Assembly (NCBI GenBank): GCA_003254885.1
Contig: QANT01007181.1
Location: forward strand, 25,162-89,161
DNA length: 64,000 nucleotides
Direction of reading: 5' to 3'
DNA from: Purshia tridentata
Taxonomy: Eukaryota > Streptophyta > Magnoliopsida > Rosales > Rosaceae
In this document: positions 1-11,881 of the stretch, in pieces
How the letters are laid out: each line of letters begins with the position of its first letter
How positions within the stretch are numbered: position 1 is the stretch's first letter
Notes under the pieces: model-generated
Told to the model about the DNA's origin: nothing
What the model saw: only the letters and a program-made list of their open reading frames with translations
Database searches by the model: none
Translations under genes and position numbers: made by a program

Positions 1-134
1 GGAAGTTTCAGTATATTCCTTAAATTTTTCTGAATTTGATTTCAAGTTCTGTTCCTCTTATATTGAATTTTTATTTTATTTTAATTGGGAAATGTGTATA
101 CTGTTTGGCTAACCTATTCCTGAACTTCTTGCAG

Positions 135-1407
135 AACGTACATTTACAGCACCCCAAAAGTGGATGAGGGGCAAGGGACGTGTAACCATTCAGTTTGGAT
201 GCTGCTACAATTATGCAACAGTATGCCTTTCTGATTATGACATTTATATTTGTTGACTTTTTATCTTTACGTTATTTTCTTTTAATTTTTCTTATTTGAA
301 TATAACATTTTGTAGTAATCAGATAAACTATGATTTCTGGTGGGTATTTGTTACAGTATAAAAACTGCTAATGACATTATTTAGTAATCAGCTAAACTAT
401 GTTCAAAGGAATTGTAAAGTGCTATTGATTTTAATGTGTTGCATCTTCTGGTTGCAGGATAAAAATGGTAATCCACCCGGTATCCTCCAGGATGAAATGG
501 TAGATCCAATACCTCATCTTTTCAAGGTGATCATTAGGAGGCTGGTGAAATGGCATGTGCTTCCTCCGACCTGTGTACCTGATAGTTGCATTGTCAACAT
601 ATATGACGAAGCGGACTGTATACCTCCGCATATTGACAACCATGACTTTGTTCGACCTTTCTGTACTGTTTCATTTCTTAGCGAGTGCAATATAGTTTTT
701 GGGTCAAATTTAAAAATTGTTGGTGCTGGTGAGTTTGACGGTCCAGTTGCAATCCCCTTGCCAGTAGGGTAAGTATGTCATCCAGATTTGTACCTGGGAA
801 TTCTCTGTTCTCGTTTAGCACCATCTTCTTCTTATTGCTTGCCATTACATTTGATTATATTGAAGTTTTGACATTTGCTTAGACCTTTTCATGGATTCGT
901 AATCTTATAGTCAGCCTTTTCCAATGCAGATCTGTTCTAGTCTTAAATGGAAATGGGGCTGATGTGGCTAAGCATTGTGTGCCTGCAGTACCTACAAAAA
1001 GGTAAGAGTCAAAACTGTGTAATATAATTCTTAGTTTTTTTGTAGTTGCTTGTACTAAAGACTTCTGTTCAGGCTAATTTACCAGCTTCTTTAATGTACC
1101 TCATAGGATATCAATCACATTTAGAAAAATGGATGAATCCAAACGGCCTAAGTGGTATGCTCCAGAACCTGATTTGCAGGGGATTCAACCGTTGTCCTAT
1201 GAAGAGGATACATCAATTAGGTTACATGCTCCTAAAGGCGAACGCCATATGAAGAGGCAGTCAATTAGAAGAGTAGCTAATCTAGGAATGAGGGGATCTG
1301 CAGAGAGAGGTGACCCTCACTCAGAGCTTCACGACCCAACTTGGAATCGACGAGGGCCTGGAAATAGGTGGAATCGTGGAAGGGTCAGGGTCAATCTGGG
1401 GAGTTAG
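135..1407 (+). CDS. ALKBH9B: ALKBH9-type RNA N6-methyladenosine demethylase, 3' part (5' exons outside window)
   Basis: Four coding exons are seen at 135..220, 458..768, 930..1001 and 1107..1407. All have GT-AG borders and keep frame, giving the last 255 residues plus a partial codon. Bases 1..134 are the preceding intron, so the gene starts left of the window. The protein belongs to the AlkB-like 2-oxoglutarate/Fe(II) dioxygenases. The iron-binding HxD lies in PPHIDNHDF, the distal His in ADVAKHCVPA, and the 2OG-binding Arg region in PTKRISITFRK. The segments RTFTAPQKWMRGKGR and FGCCYNYA are typical of plant ALKBH9/10 proteins, which remove m6A from mRNA in the cytoplasm. The C-terminal tail is Arg/Gly-rich, suggesting RNA contact. 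The family call is firm. ALKBH9B rather than 9C or 10B rests on remembered similarity and on WUS being next door, as in Arabidopsis. Confidence 0.9.
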
Positions 1408-2932
1408 TTAATGGGTGACTCTTTCTACATCTATTTAAGCATATCAAGTGTGCTTTGGTTTATTCTTTACTAGAGCAATATGTACATGTTCGACTGAAAT
1501 TGAAGTTCACAGGAAGCGGCAAAGGCAGTGGAAAAAGTGGTGCTTTGTGTAGCTGGAATGCCACCTCAATTGCATTGGGATTCTTTACGTATAAGCGACT
1601 GTTTGCATAAGTAGGGTAGCATTTTCGGATTTTGCGAGTTTGAAGCATGGGTGAGTTGTACTATATTGTTATGAATCAACCAACCTTTTTTTCGGCCATG
1701 TGGATCAACCAACCTGAAGCTGGTTGTTTGTATCATATTGCTGCTTCTATATCTGAGTGATTGTTATAAGTTAAAATGGGTGTATCGTTACCCTTTGATT
1801 GGAGAAATAAGTCGTTTATATCCTTCCTTGTGCATGGTCAAGAGTGTTTTTCGTTTGTAATGTGGTTCTCCATTACACATGCTTAAGTAAGTTCCATTGA
1901 GGATCTCAATGCATTGAAAATATCAAAATAACGTGTCAATTTTGCATCTGAACATCTTGCTCGCATTTCTGTTGGTTTTTGTTTTTTTTATTTCACTAGA
2001 GCCTAGAGGACATAGATAGCCTATTTCCTATCCAGACTCCAGTGCACCTAGAATGTGGGTAGTGGTGATGGGGGCTGAGACTTAGTTTCACAATTTACCC
2101 AAGTAATAATTAATTAATTAAAAAAAAGTCTACATAAAAGAAGAGGTGTACACCGTCATTTTGCTAGGTGTGTCATTTGGTCGTTTATTAGCATAAAATG
2201 TAAAATATCAAGCAAGACGGAATATTACTCTATAAAAGATGTTATTGTTAAGGTTAAAGCTGTTGTTTCCAAAGCACTCGTGCATGCATATGAATCATGT
2301 TGGTACTTGTATATGTGGGTATGGTCATAGTACACTGCTCATGGCAAATTTTGAAAATAACATTGTCCTCCACATAAATCTGCATATTTAATACGGACTC
2401 CAGTCCAAACTTTGAAGACATGCATGTCACTTTGTGGTCCTCAGACACAGTTTAGTCAAAACTTGGAGAACTCATTATTTCCCTAAAAGAAAAAAAATGT
2501 AAAAAACAGGATGAGATCAGAGACAAGTTTGAACGTAACAGTGGCTGTTGGGAGTGTGGTCCAATCCAACACAAATGCTTGTTAATTACATAATGATATA
2601 TAATACATTACATGCAGGCCAAACCTGAAGCCCCAGTTAGCTTGCATCAATTTTGGGGTCCACTCTAGCTAGCTAGCTAGCCATTAGCCTATGACCCTAG
2701 TACTCTAGAAGCAATTAAGGCATATAATATATATATTATATATAATATGAATATATATTAAACCCACATGAAAAGGTAACATCAAAGTTCAGACTTCAAA
2801 GTCTAGCATATACAGCATGCAGTTGGGAGTCTAATAGACATTCTAAGCAAGTTTCTTGTATTCTACATATTCAAAATGAAATATATGCATATGGTATGGA
2901 ACTTTTTCTTTTTCTTTTCTTTTTAAGAGCCA

Positions 2933-3090
2933 AATAAATGACTTACAAGAAGGAATTCAACTATTGAAGAACAATGAAAGCAGCTTAAAACTTGTGGCTG
3001 GGGCTTGCTCTATGTAGTTGGAATAAATGACTTACAAGAAGGAATTCAACTATTGAAAACTTGTGGCTGGGGCTTGCTCTATGTAGTTGG
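2933..3090. repeat. Tandem duplication, 89 bp and 69 bp copies
   Basis: Copy 1 (2933..3021) and copy 2 (3022..3090) both start with aataaatgacttacaagaag and end with ctctatgtagttgg. They are otherwise identical except that copy 1 carries 20 extra internal bases (about 2969..2988). They abut exactly, so this is a recent local duplication followed by a 20-bp indel. Confidence 0.95.
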
Positions 3091-5857
3091 AAGTCTCTGT
3101 CTTAGACTTATTAGAAAGAAAGCAAAAAGGAATGAGACTACTGCTAGCAGTCTAGGGAGAGAGAGAGAGAGGGAGAGATCTGGAGTGATATTGTGATGTG
3201 TATGTTTGAGAGATACGGGAAGAAAATAAGAGCCAAAGGATGATTACCCGAAAGAAAAGGGAGTGTTCCACAGCGGCTGTGGACACTAAGGGCACTCAAT
3301 TATGAGGTAAGCAGCTCAGGATTTTGGATAAGAAGGGGGGACAGAGCAATTCACTGGCAAATCAATTAGTCTAAAAAAGTTCACCAAACAAAGAAGACTA
3401 CTGCTACTGTGACTATTATTTGGACAAAGGAACAAAAAGCCACATGCATCTCCTCCTCCTATAGGCTTGGCTGGCCAATTGGCTTGTGGGAAAGAGAGAG
3501 AGAGAGACTCAGAGAGAGATAGAGAGAGAGAGGCCCAAAGTCCCAAACCCCATGTAAATGCATGATAAGGAAAGGCAATCTCATGATGACAGCGTCAAAA
3601 TCAAACAAATTATGCAATCTGAAAAAGTTGAATTGAGAGACAGACAGACAGAGATAGATAGAGAGAGACTGAGAGAGAGAGAGAGATGTTCTACAACACA
3701 ACTGCCAGAATCATAGCAAAAGGGGAATGATACTGCAGCTAGCAGCTGGTTGAATTCAAGGAGAGATTGAATGTTTTCCATTTGCCCAAAACTTTAGCAT
3801 ATATAAGATTAGGATATCAAAATTGGACTTACTAATTAATTCAAAGAACAAAAACTTGTTTTCCAAGAGAAAAAAAATTTTTTGTTACAAGTCATGTCTT
3901 CAATTCTTGTAACCAAGTTGTCGTAATATATATATATATATGACCATAGCTAGCTAGGGTGATAATTGAATTGCGTGTGTGTGTTTCTGTGTAAGAAAGA
4001 ATTTCGGGATATTGCATTGGGTTTTCGATCATCAATATGCAGAGGAGAATGGCAAAGAATGATGAAGCTTTTGATGATGATGATCGAATTGGAATACAGA
4101 GAGTGTGCATACATACATAAAACGTACATACATAAAAGCTACTCCAGAAACCATGACACAAGCTCTATTTAATGCATGCTTTGGCATTTATTTTGGGGCG
4201 CGTGCTCCGTAGCATAAAGGACTACAGTCATCATGATTCATGACAGTAGATTCTTTTGCACTTTACCCCTCCATCACTATTTCCTCTTCTCTATATCACC
4301 CTCCTCTTTCATACAGTTTGTGCTTCTGCACCGCTTTTTTGGCTACGGTCTAATTAGCCTCTTCCGTTCTAAATCAAACGTTTCATAATATTTTACTCAA
4401 ATATTGAGTCCATAGACCTAAAATGAAGTGTTAATAATGGATATACTCGTATACCCCTTTTTCCTAGTACTTACTTAAGTTTTTTTTGGATATATTGCAA
4501 TGCTAGACAGCCTAGACAAATACTAACTTCCAAAGCTTAAGTTATCAATTAAGAAATCGTTGAATAATGTATATGAAATTTACTTTTTCACATGTAATTA
4601 ATCTTATATTGCATGTGAAAGAAGAGAAATAAACATATAAATGAAACTTCATTATACAACTTTTAAATCAATATAGAAGTGAGTGAAAAATAATTGAGAT
4701 TTTAAACCCATGATCTCGTGCAAATACAATACATATTAGACAATCAATAGCTCCAAAAATTTACCCTGTTAAGGATAGGTCAACAATAGATACGTACTTA
4801 TAGATTATATTTGATTTAATGTTTTAATTTTTTTTAAACATTGAAAAGAAATATTCCATTAAATTACAAGATATTTGATGATAGACGAAATTGTGGGAAG
4901 GAAAATACATATATTGTAAATATTTTCTAATTTCAACCTTTGGCATGACATATATTTAGTGTTGATTAACTCATTCATACTTTTAATGATCGACCAAAAT
5001 TCTTCATTATTGGTGAAAGTAGTCCAACTAATTAAATGAGATAATTCAAGGCCCAGTACTACGTACTATAGTGGGTTGGGGTTCTCCTATAGGACAAACA
5101 GTTTAATTAGTACTTGCTCAAAACTCAAAAGTGGAGCTGTCAGTGGTTTCTACGTACAACTGATCATTGTAATTGGACTAAACCACTAGATGTTGATTTG
5201 ATTACAAAATTCGCTGTTGAATTCTTGAATTCTATTCATATTAATTCAAACTATATATAAATTTCCCTAGTGTTATATTTGGGGTGGGCGCAGTCTCTTT
5301 TGGTCTCGTTTTGACATCAAACTGAAAATCAATTCAACTAATAAACTTTAATGGTTTAATTTGGTTTCGTTTTGACATGAAATTCGAATCTTCCTTCTTT
5401 AGCTTAGAAAAAAAAGAGAGAATAAAGTAATCACATATATACATCGCATTTTAAAAAAATTCATGTAAAACCCATCACAAAATACTGCGACTTTAATTTA
5501 GGTAGAATTTAATGCATGCGCATCAAGTGTACTTATTAAATATATGTTCAAAATGAGGTTTGAAACTGAACTTCTCTTTAAAGGATAAAGTAGGTGATTC
5601 AAAATGTTATTCAATATTGTAGATCCAACTTTATTTTTCGAGATCCATATAAATTTTAATAAACGTAGGTTTGACTCATATAAATGCTATAACATTAACG
5701 ATTAATTAACATGAGATATGTGAACAACCAAAGGGGATAATTAATTAGTTGAAAAATGCGACTTACAGACTTAAGAACGTACGTGCATTTTTGTTTCAAG
5801 AATTAGATTTGATTGGGCACAAACCACACAACTAGAAGGCTAGCTGTAAATAACTTG

Positions 5858-5888
<31 letters not shown>
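5858..5888. repeat. Compound (AC)n-(AT)n microsatellite
   Basis: A run of about ten AC units passes directly into four AT units. It is a simple-sequence tract upstream of WUS, with no coding content. Confidence 0.9.
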
Positions 5889-6581
5889 GACCATGCATAT
5901 ATTAATTAATTAGTCCAGACCTATTGATAAACTATAAATAGATTAATAGTCCTGATGATGGTTTGCCAAAGGTCTCACTCTCCATCAGTACTATATATTT
6001 AATAATGTACAAGCCTAGCTCCAAGGCTCTAGGGACGTCTTACATTGCTAGCTAGTTCAGCAGATTATTAATTTTACTGCATGTATACAACTATACAAGT
6101 CAGTACTAATGCTCTGTAGCTAGCATTAGTACAAAGTATTGATGATATTAATGTAGACTGATCAAATTCCTAGAGAGGAGATACAAGCTTATAGGGTAAG
6201 GTAGATCAGAACCGATAAATAGAAACCCTAATGGCAAAAAGGCCTCAAGTACGTACAGTACCTGGAAAGCTATGTAATTAGTATAGGGTATTACTTGCAA
6301 GTTCAATTGACAGTTTTGCCCATGACAACCCTAGGTAAGTACGCACGAATATCTTTGTGGGTCTCTCTGGCCGGCTCTCTTGGGCGTCTTTGAAAAAAGA
6401 AACAGAAAGGACCATAAGATCTCCTTTAAAAGAAGCACCTTCATGAACTCTAAAATCACACACGCCACACCGCACATCATTTTATGGCCATTCATTCATT
6501 CATTCATCAGAAGCTGGACTGGCCTCTCTCTTCTTTCTTTCTTTCCAATCCAGTACTATATCACTTCAACAATATACCACA

Positions 6582-6645
6582 TCTCTCTCTCTCTCTCTCT
6601 CTCTCTGTGATCTCAAAGTGCATCATATATATATATATATATATA
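6582..6645. repeat. (TC)n and (AT)n microsatellites upstream of WUS
   Basis: A (TC)n run of about 12 units (6582..6606) is followed 18 bases later by an (AT)n run of about 11 units (6624..6645). A second CT tract lies at 6930..6948, just before the WUS start. GAGA/CT tracts are known binding sites for plant BPC proteins. Any such role here is inference. Confidence 0.85.
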
Positions 6646-6870
6646 ATTAATAATTAATTTCATATATATGGATGTCTACATGGGTACTGATGGCTTTTGA
6701 TCCAAGTAATGTGGCACTGAGACCCTCTCTTTCCAAGCCCTCTTTTGTCCCTTCCCTTTTTATGAAGCCCCCTCTCTGTCAACTTCAGTACTGAAGTTGT
6801 CTTTCTCTCTCAGATATTTCTCTGATTTCCCCTGTTCATCTCTCCATGTGCATGCCCCTTCTCACCCCCA

Positions 6871-6877
6871 TTTTATA
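6871..6877 (+). promoter_or_regulatory. Possible TATA box of WUS
   Basis: The motif ttttataa lies about 135 bases before the WUS start codon. It is followed by a C-rich stretch and a CT repeat typical of plant 5' leaders. The placement is plausible, but the transcription start was not determined. Confidence 0.45.
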
Positions 6878-7008
6878 ACCCCCTTTCCCCACAACCCACA
6901 TCCCCAATCCCAACACTTCATTTCATTGATCTCTCTCTCTCTCTCTCTCACTACCACACCACTCTGTTTTTGTTTGGTTCCCTTGTTTTTCTTGCTTTCA
7001 ATCTATCA

Positions 7009-8458
7009 ATGGAACCTCAACAGCAACAAAGCCAACAACAAACAACAAATGAAGGTGATGGGGGCAGTGGCAGTGGAAGTAGCAAAGGGGGTTTTGTGTG
7101 CAGGCAAAGCAGTACGCGGTGGACACCCACCACAGACCAGATACGAATACTCAAGGACCTTTACTACAACAATGGCGTGAGGTCCCCCAGCGCAGAGCAG
7201 ATTCAGAGGATCTCTGCCCGCCTAAGACAGTACGGCAAGATCGAGGGCAAGAACGTCTTTTACTGGTTCCAGAACCACAAGGCTCGCGAGAGGCAGAAGA
7301 AACGGTTCACTGCCCCTCCGCCGCCTGATCATCATCTTGTGCCATCGCCTCCCATGCAGCAAATTATACCACCACCTGCAACTAATTGGAAACCACTCGA
7401 TCATCATCAATCCATTAACATTAACCACAACAGCATTTCTCTTGCACCTGGTATTTAATAAATTCAATTAAAATCCAACCTTAAATCATTTATTAATTGC
7501 CTTTTGATCCCTTCATTTTAATTCATTTCTTTTCATTTTTGTAGGTGCATCTCCTTCTTCAGGTGGTGTGATTGCTAGTGTTGGGCATATGGGGATGAAC
7601 TATGGGTACGGATCTATGACCATGGAGAAGAGTTTTAGGGTAAGTAATAACAGTGAACGAACAAGGGTTTGTGGTCATGACTTTCTAGCAATATGACCTT
7701 GTTCCCATGAAGTTAATTAATTGGTACAAAAATTAAGTTATATTTTACTTCTCATGACTATATATATATCTTAATTTTGCTACAACTTAAATAAGTGTCA
7801 AGGAACGAACAAAATACTTGTACCCATGTGAGGCACACTGAAGTTTTCAATCTATACTAATTATACCAATAAAATCATATCCCGCATCAATTTCCTATAT
7901 TAGGGAAGAACCCCTATTGCCTTTTGTTTCCTTTTAAGCAGAAATATATTCTTCATGAGCAATTCAAATTCAAACTCCATTTCTTAGTCAAGTTAGTTGG
8001 ACCCAATTAATTTACAGTGTTGCTTAATTAATTTGTCTTTGAATGAATTGCAGGACTGCTCTATATCATCAGCTGGAGGAGGAGGTAGTACTAGTGGCGG
8101 TGGTGGTGGAGGATCCATGAGTCACAACTTCGGGTCATGGGTCGGAATTGATCCATACTCCTCACCCTACTTTGACAAGACAAAGCCATGTCCACTATTT
8201 GATGAAGAGATTATGATGGACGAAGAAGATCAATACCAAGAAGTTGCTTCGCCAGAGATTGAAACCCTCCCTCTCTTCCCCATGCATGGTGAAGATGTCC
8301 ATGGCTTTGGCAACCTCAAGCAGCCCAGCTCCGGCAGCTACTACTCCGGCTGGTACCACCGCTCCAATGATGGCGGCGCCGCCAACAGTGGCTCTCGCAC
8401 TTCCCTTGAGCTCAGCCTCAATTCCTACGGCCACAGCACCCCTGAATATTATTTCTGA
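7009..8458 (+). CDS. WUS: WUSCHEL homeodomain transcription factor
   Basis: Exons 7009..7450, 7545..7639 and 8054..8458 join in frame to a 313-residue protein, close to the usual WUS length. The homeodomain spans about residues 36-100 ([15 protein letters not shown] through helix 3 [19 protein letters not shown]). It has the enlarged loops of the WOX family and the Tyr-Tyr-Asn insertion of WUS. An acidic patch ([10 protein letters not shown]) is at about 229-238, the WUS box TLPLFPMH at 250-257, and an EAR-like repression motif SLELSL at 296-301. WUS box plus EAR motif plus acidic patch separate WUS from other WOX proteins. WUS maintains shoot-meristem stem cells, acts in the nucleus, and in other species moves between cells and activates CLV3. 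Differences from Arabidopsis are a Gly-rich run at the start of exon 3 and about ten residues beyond the EAR motif. The start is the first ATG in the homeodomain frame of the likely leader. Confidence 0.96.
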
Positions 8459-11400
8459 ATATTAATTAATCAATTAATTAATTCCTCCTTCTCCATAGTG
8501 CTACTACCTCTATAAATAGTATCAGATCGACTAATTCCCATGTCAAAGTTATCTAGCTTAATGCTAATTAATTAAATCATCAGCTTGTAAGTATATGGCT
8601 AGCTATTACCTACTTATATGCTTCATCTAGTAACTGTCTATCTGACTTGGTTTTAAGTTCCATTTAAACTTGTTGGGTGTTTCACACGTGTCATGCAAAG
8701 AACTTAATATATATTATATGCTGAGTATTAATTTAGTATCCTACTTTTAACTTTAGTTGCTTCTTTTCCAAGAATGTTCCATGATTATTTGCTAATTAAG
8801 ATGCGCACATGGATTAAGGTAAGGCATGCAAATATGCAATAATAATAAACCCATGATTATGATAAATATTATTATAACGGACAGAGCATTAAATCTTCAT
8901 CATAGAGCAAAACTTTTCGTTGTCAGTCTAGCTTCGATCTTCATTATATAACAAAAATTTCACAGGGTGTATATGTTTTATATTTTTGTCTCTTTTATCT
9001 AAAAATTCATCATAATCAGCAAAATAGAATATGATCGGAGGGTGCAGATTTTGCGGGATGGTATTTACGTCATAGTCTCACTCTCATTGATGGTTTGCAG
9101 TCACCTTCCTCGAATTTAATAATGTATTAATTAATGAGAACCCTGGTCATTTTCAAGCACTTATATGAAGAAGATGAAGATTGTGGTAGATGGAGATCTG
9201 ATCTCCACCCGCTTGCTCTGCGGGTTGTGACGTAATTTCTCGACAGACATTTTAGGTGGGACCCAGCTATATAGCTTGAACTACAGTGTATATAATTCGT
9301 ACGTTTGGATAGGTAATTAGGTTTGGGGTTTTCTCACATATATATATATATATATATATTTCAATTATGGGTTTGTGGTTATGGTGGCATGGTATGGTTC
9401 TTTAATTTCTGTGTGGTGTACTGGTGTGTGTAAATTGTGGAGATGGAATGGGAGATTTGGCAATGATATGAAATGGTATAAACTATAAAGAAAATATAGA
9501 AAGGTATAGTACAGTTCAGGCAAGAATGATGAAAGTGGGAATGTATGTGTGTATTTACATGATATGATATGATATGATATGCAGCCGTTTTTATAAAGTA
9601 GCTAGAAGAGCTATTAGTTAGTGACAAGTGGGAGGAGTATAAATTTTGAAGTTTGAACCCACTTCGACAATACCGCAATACTATATTCTTATTTATATAT
9701 ATATATATATATATGATGAAAATTATTTTATTGTCATGCTAATTTTTCAACTATATATAGATATATTATCCTATTATAACATATTAATGACAATCACCTC
9801 ATCATGACATATTGACATGTTAACGTAGTCTTATGAATATATTCAATTATAATATTTATTAATTTATATAATTATTAAAATTAAAACTATGTTATCATTT
9901 AAATGAATTTAGTCATTTAAATGAATTTAGTACACCACATCATGAATTCCAATGCACCGATCTTTGCATTTATTCTTTCATACATATCTGGAGCTGCCCG
10001 AAATTAGGTATCCATATATGTAGCGTATAATTAAGCTGCAAAAGCATATAAGTATAGAGTGAAACAACACCACCTATATTAGGTATGAAATAAGTGAAAC
10101 AAGAAGAGATGAAATGTGGGTTGTGCTTGATAATTAAACGTGATATGAGTCATACAATTATATGAGACCCAGAAAGGCATATATTGTGTTGGTTTTTCTT
10201 TGCGTTTGGTAGAGCACCTCTATAAATGAGGTCCCCATCAATGAGATTTTGTGTGGATGCATTTCCTTTATCTGGTTTGACAAAAGTTCAAACTTTATAG
10301 CTTAGGAGTGACCCTAATGTCGTTTTGAGCATGCAAGCCTTTATGAGGGAACAAAAGGTTAAAAATGAATAAACAGAGAGAGAGTATGGTGTCCATGACC
10401 CATGAGGTAACTACAGAACAGACAATGCTTCTTGCCTTCCTGTTCCAATGAGTTTTATAGATAGATATAATAGAGATTTAGTTGTGGATCGAAGCAGATC
10501 TTTAAAGCTTTCTAAGCCTTCAAGTACGTAATGTCCGTTACCAGTAAAATGAGGCATGACATACATCATGCTTTTCAGCCTATTTCATGTAAAACTGCTT
10601 CAAAGCCATGTTCCAACTTGGGCTTACTTGCCATTTTCATCACAAATATGCTGTGGTTCAAGATTTTTAACCTTTTGGTCCGCATGCATATATCGGGTCA
10701 CTGACAACTTGCTTACCCGTATGTGTGTATGTTAACCAGTACGTATACTCTATAAAAAATATCAGAGAAGTTCTATAGAAAGATATATCTCTTAACTCGT
10801 ACGTGTGTGTGTATATATATATACATACCTTCACATTATGAGACTTGTAATATGCATGTATACATATAGGGCTCATCATGTTAGTTATAATGAAATGTCA
10901 CTTGTAGAACTTATTTCGCATTATATTTCAATAATTAAAACGTTTATTTTTCAGCATCGAAAAAATAAGCTGTCTATTTTTCATATTGTTTATATAAAAA
11001 TTATCCATCCGAAAAATTAAATAAATAGAAATTTGTTTAACTATTTGATTAAAATGGCATCATTTCAACCGTTTACCAAAATCACTATATTCACCTATAA
11101 CACACCACTTACTAAATTTCCATGAGTGAAAAAGCATATGTACAAGCAAGAAAAAAGACTTTATGTATACGATGGTATACACCTTACTCTCACAAAATCT
11201 CTTTGCATGCATAACTACTTATTATAAAAACAAGAAGATTACCCATATATGTTACACAGAAGTTTATCTCACGACAAGCATATGACGGTTGATGTATGCA
11301 AACTCCGCATCCGCATCTATTTTATATCAACGGTTGTTAATCAGCAACAGCTCAAATAGAAAATTCTGTACCGTTATTGAATGCAGGGCCCAGCACCATC

Positions 11401-11881
11401 AACGATTGTTAGTGGACATGGTTCCATATGGCAATTCAACAAAAGGAAACATCTATCTCGTCCTCCACGTTTTGATATATGATCTGACATTTCTTTTTCT
11501 TTTGATACATAAGATCTGACATTTCATCTCCATAATACAATACAATAAGAGAACAAATATGCGTACAATCAACTATTTGGAAGTGATAATTCTGTGAAAT
11601 TTACATTTTGAAGCCTTACACTGACTTTACACAAAGGGCAGGGCAGCTACAAACCTTTAAATTAAGAAGCTATTTCTTCGATTCTAAAAGGAATGACTCA
11701 TAATACAGAGTACAATTGTTGTCTTATTCTCTTGAATGGGGTCCCTGAGGCAGGTAGAAGCAGGAAAACAGCTTTGAGAGAAAACTCGCAGTAAGTTCAA
11801 GTTTCACTAACTAATGGGCAATTACATGGGGATCTTTAAACTGCATTGTACTATAAATAAGGAGGAGCTGACCGAAAATTT
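8459..11881. other. Intergenic between WUS and the WD40 gene
   Basis: No gene is supported. The stretch is AT-rich, with WUS 3' UTR at its left end and the 3' UTR of the minus-strand WD40 gene at its right end. It holds (AT)n tracts near 9339..9360 and 9698..9714 and a short (gatat)4 repeat at 9561..9580. The small open frames show no conserved protein pattern. Confidence 0.6.
9561..9580. repeat. (gatat)4 pentanucleotide repeat
   Basis: Four exact head-to-tail copies of the pentamer gatat. It is a simple tandem repeat with no apparent function. Confidence 0.9.

Larger units (their letters stand above)
1408..6870. other. Intergenic: ALKBH9 3' UTR, then WUS upstream region
   Basis: No coding region is supported in these 5.5 kb. 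The first few hundred bases are probably ALKBH9 3' UTR. The remainder is AT-rich and holds a 69/89-bp tandem duplication (2933..3090), GA-rich tracts (about 3150..3180, 3490..3690), an (AC)n-(AT)n tract near 5858..5888, a (TC)n tract near 6582..6606 and an (AT)n tract near 6624..6645. Open frames in the GA/CT tracts are low-complexity Ser/Leu repeats. By position this is the candidate cis-regulatory region of WUS. Confidence 0.6.

Noticed and set aside
3316-3781. Several open frames of Ser/Leu repeats
   Set aside because: They are translations of GA/CT microsatellites, with no conserved protein content.
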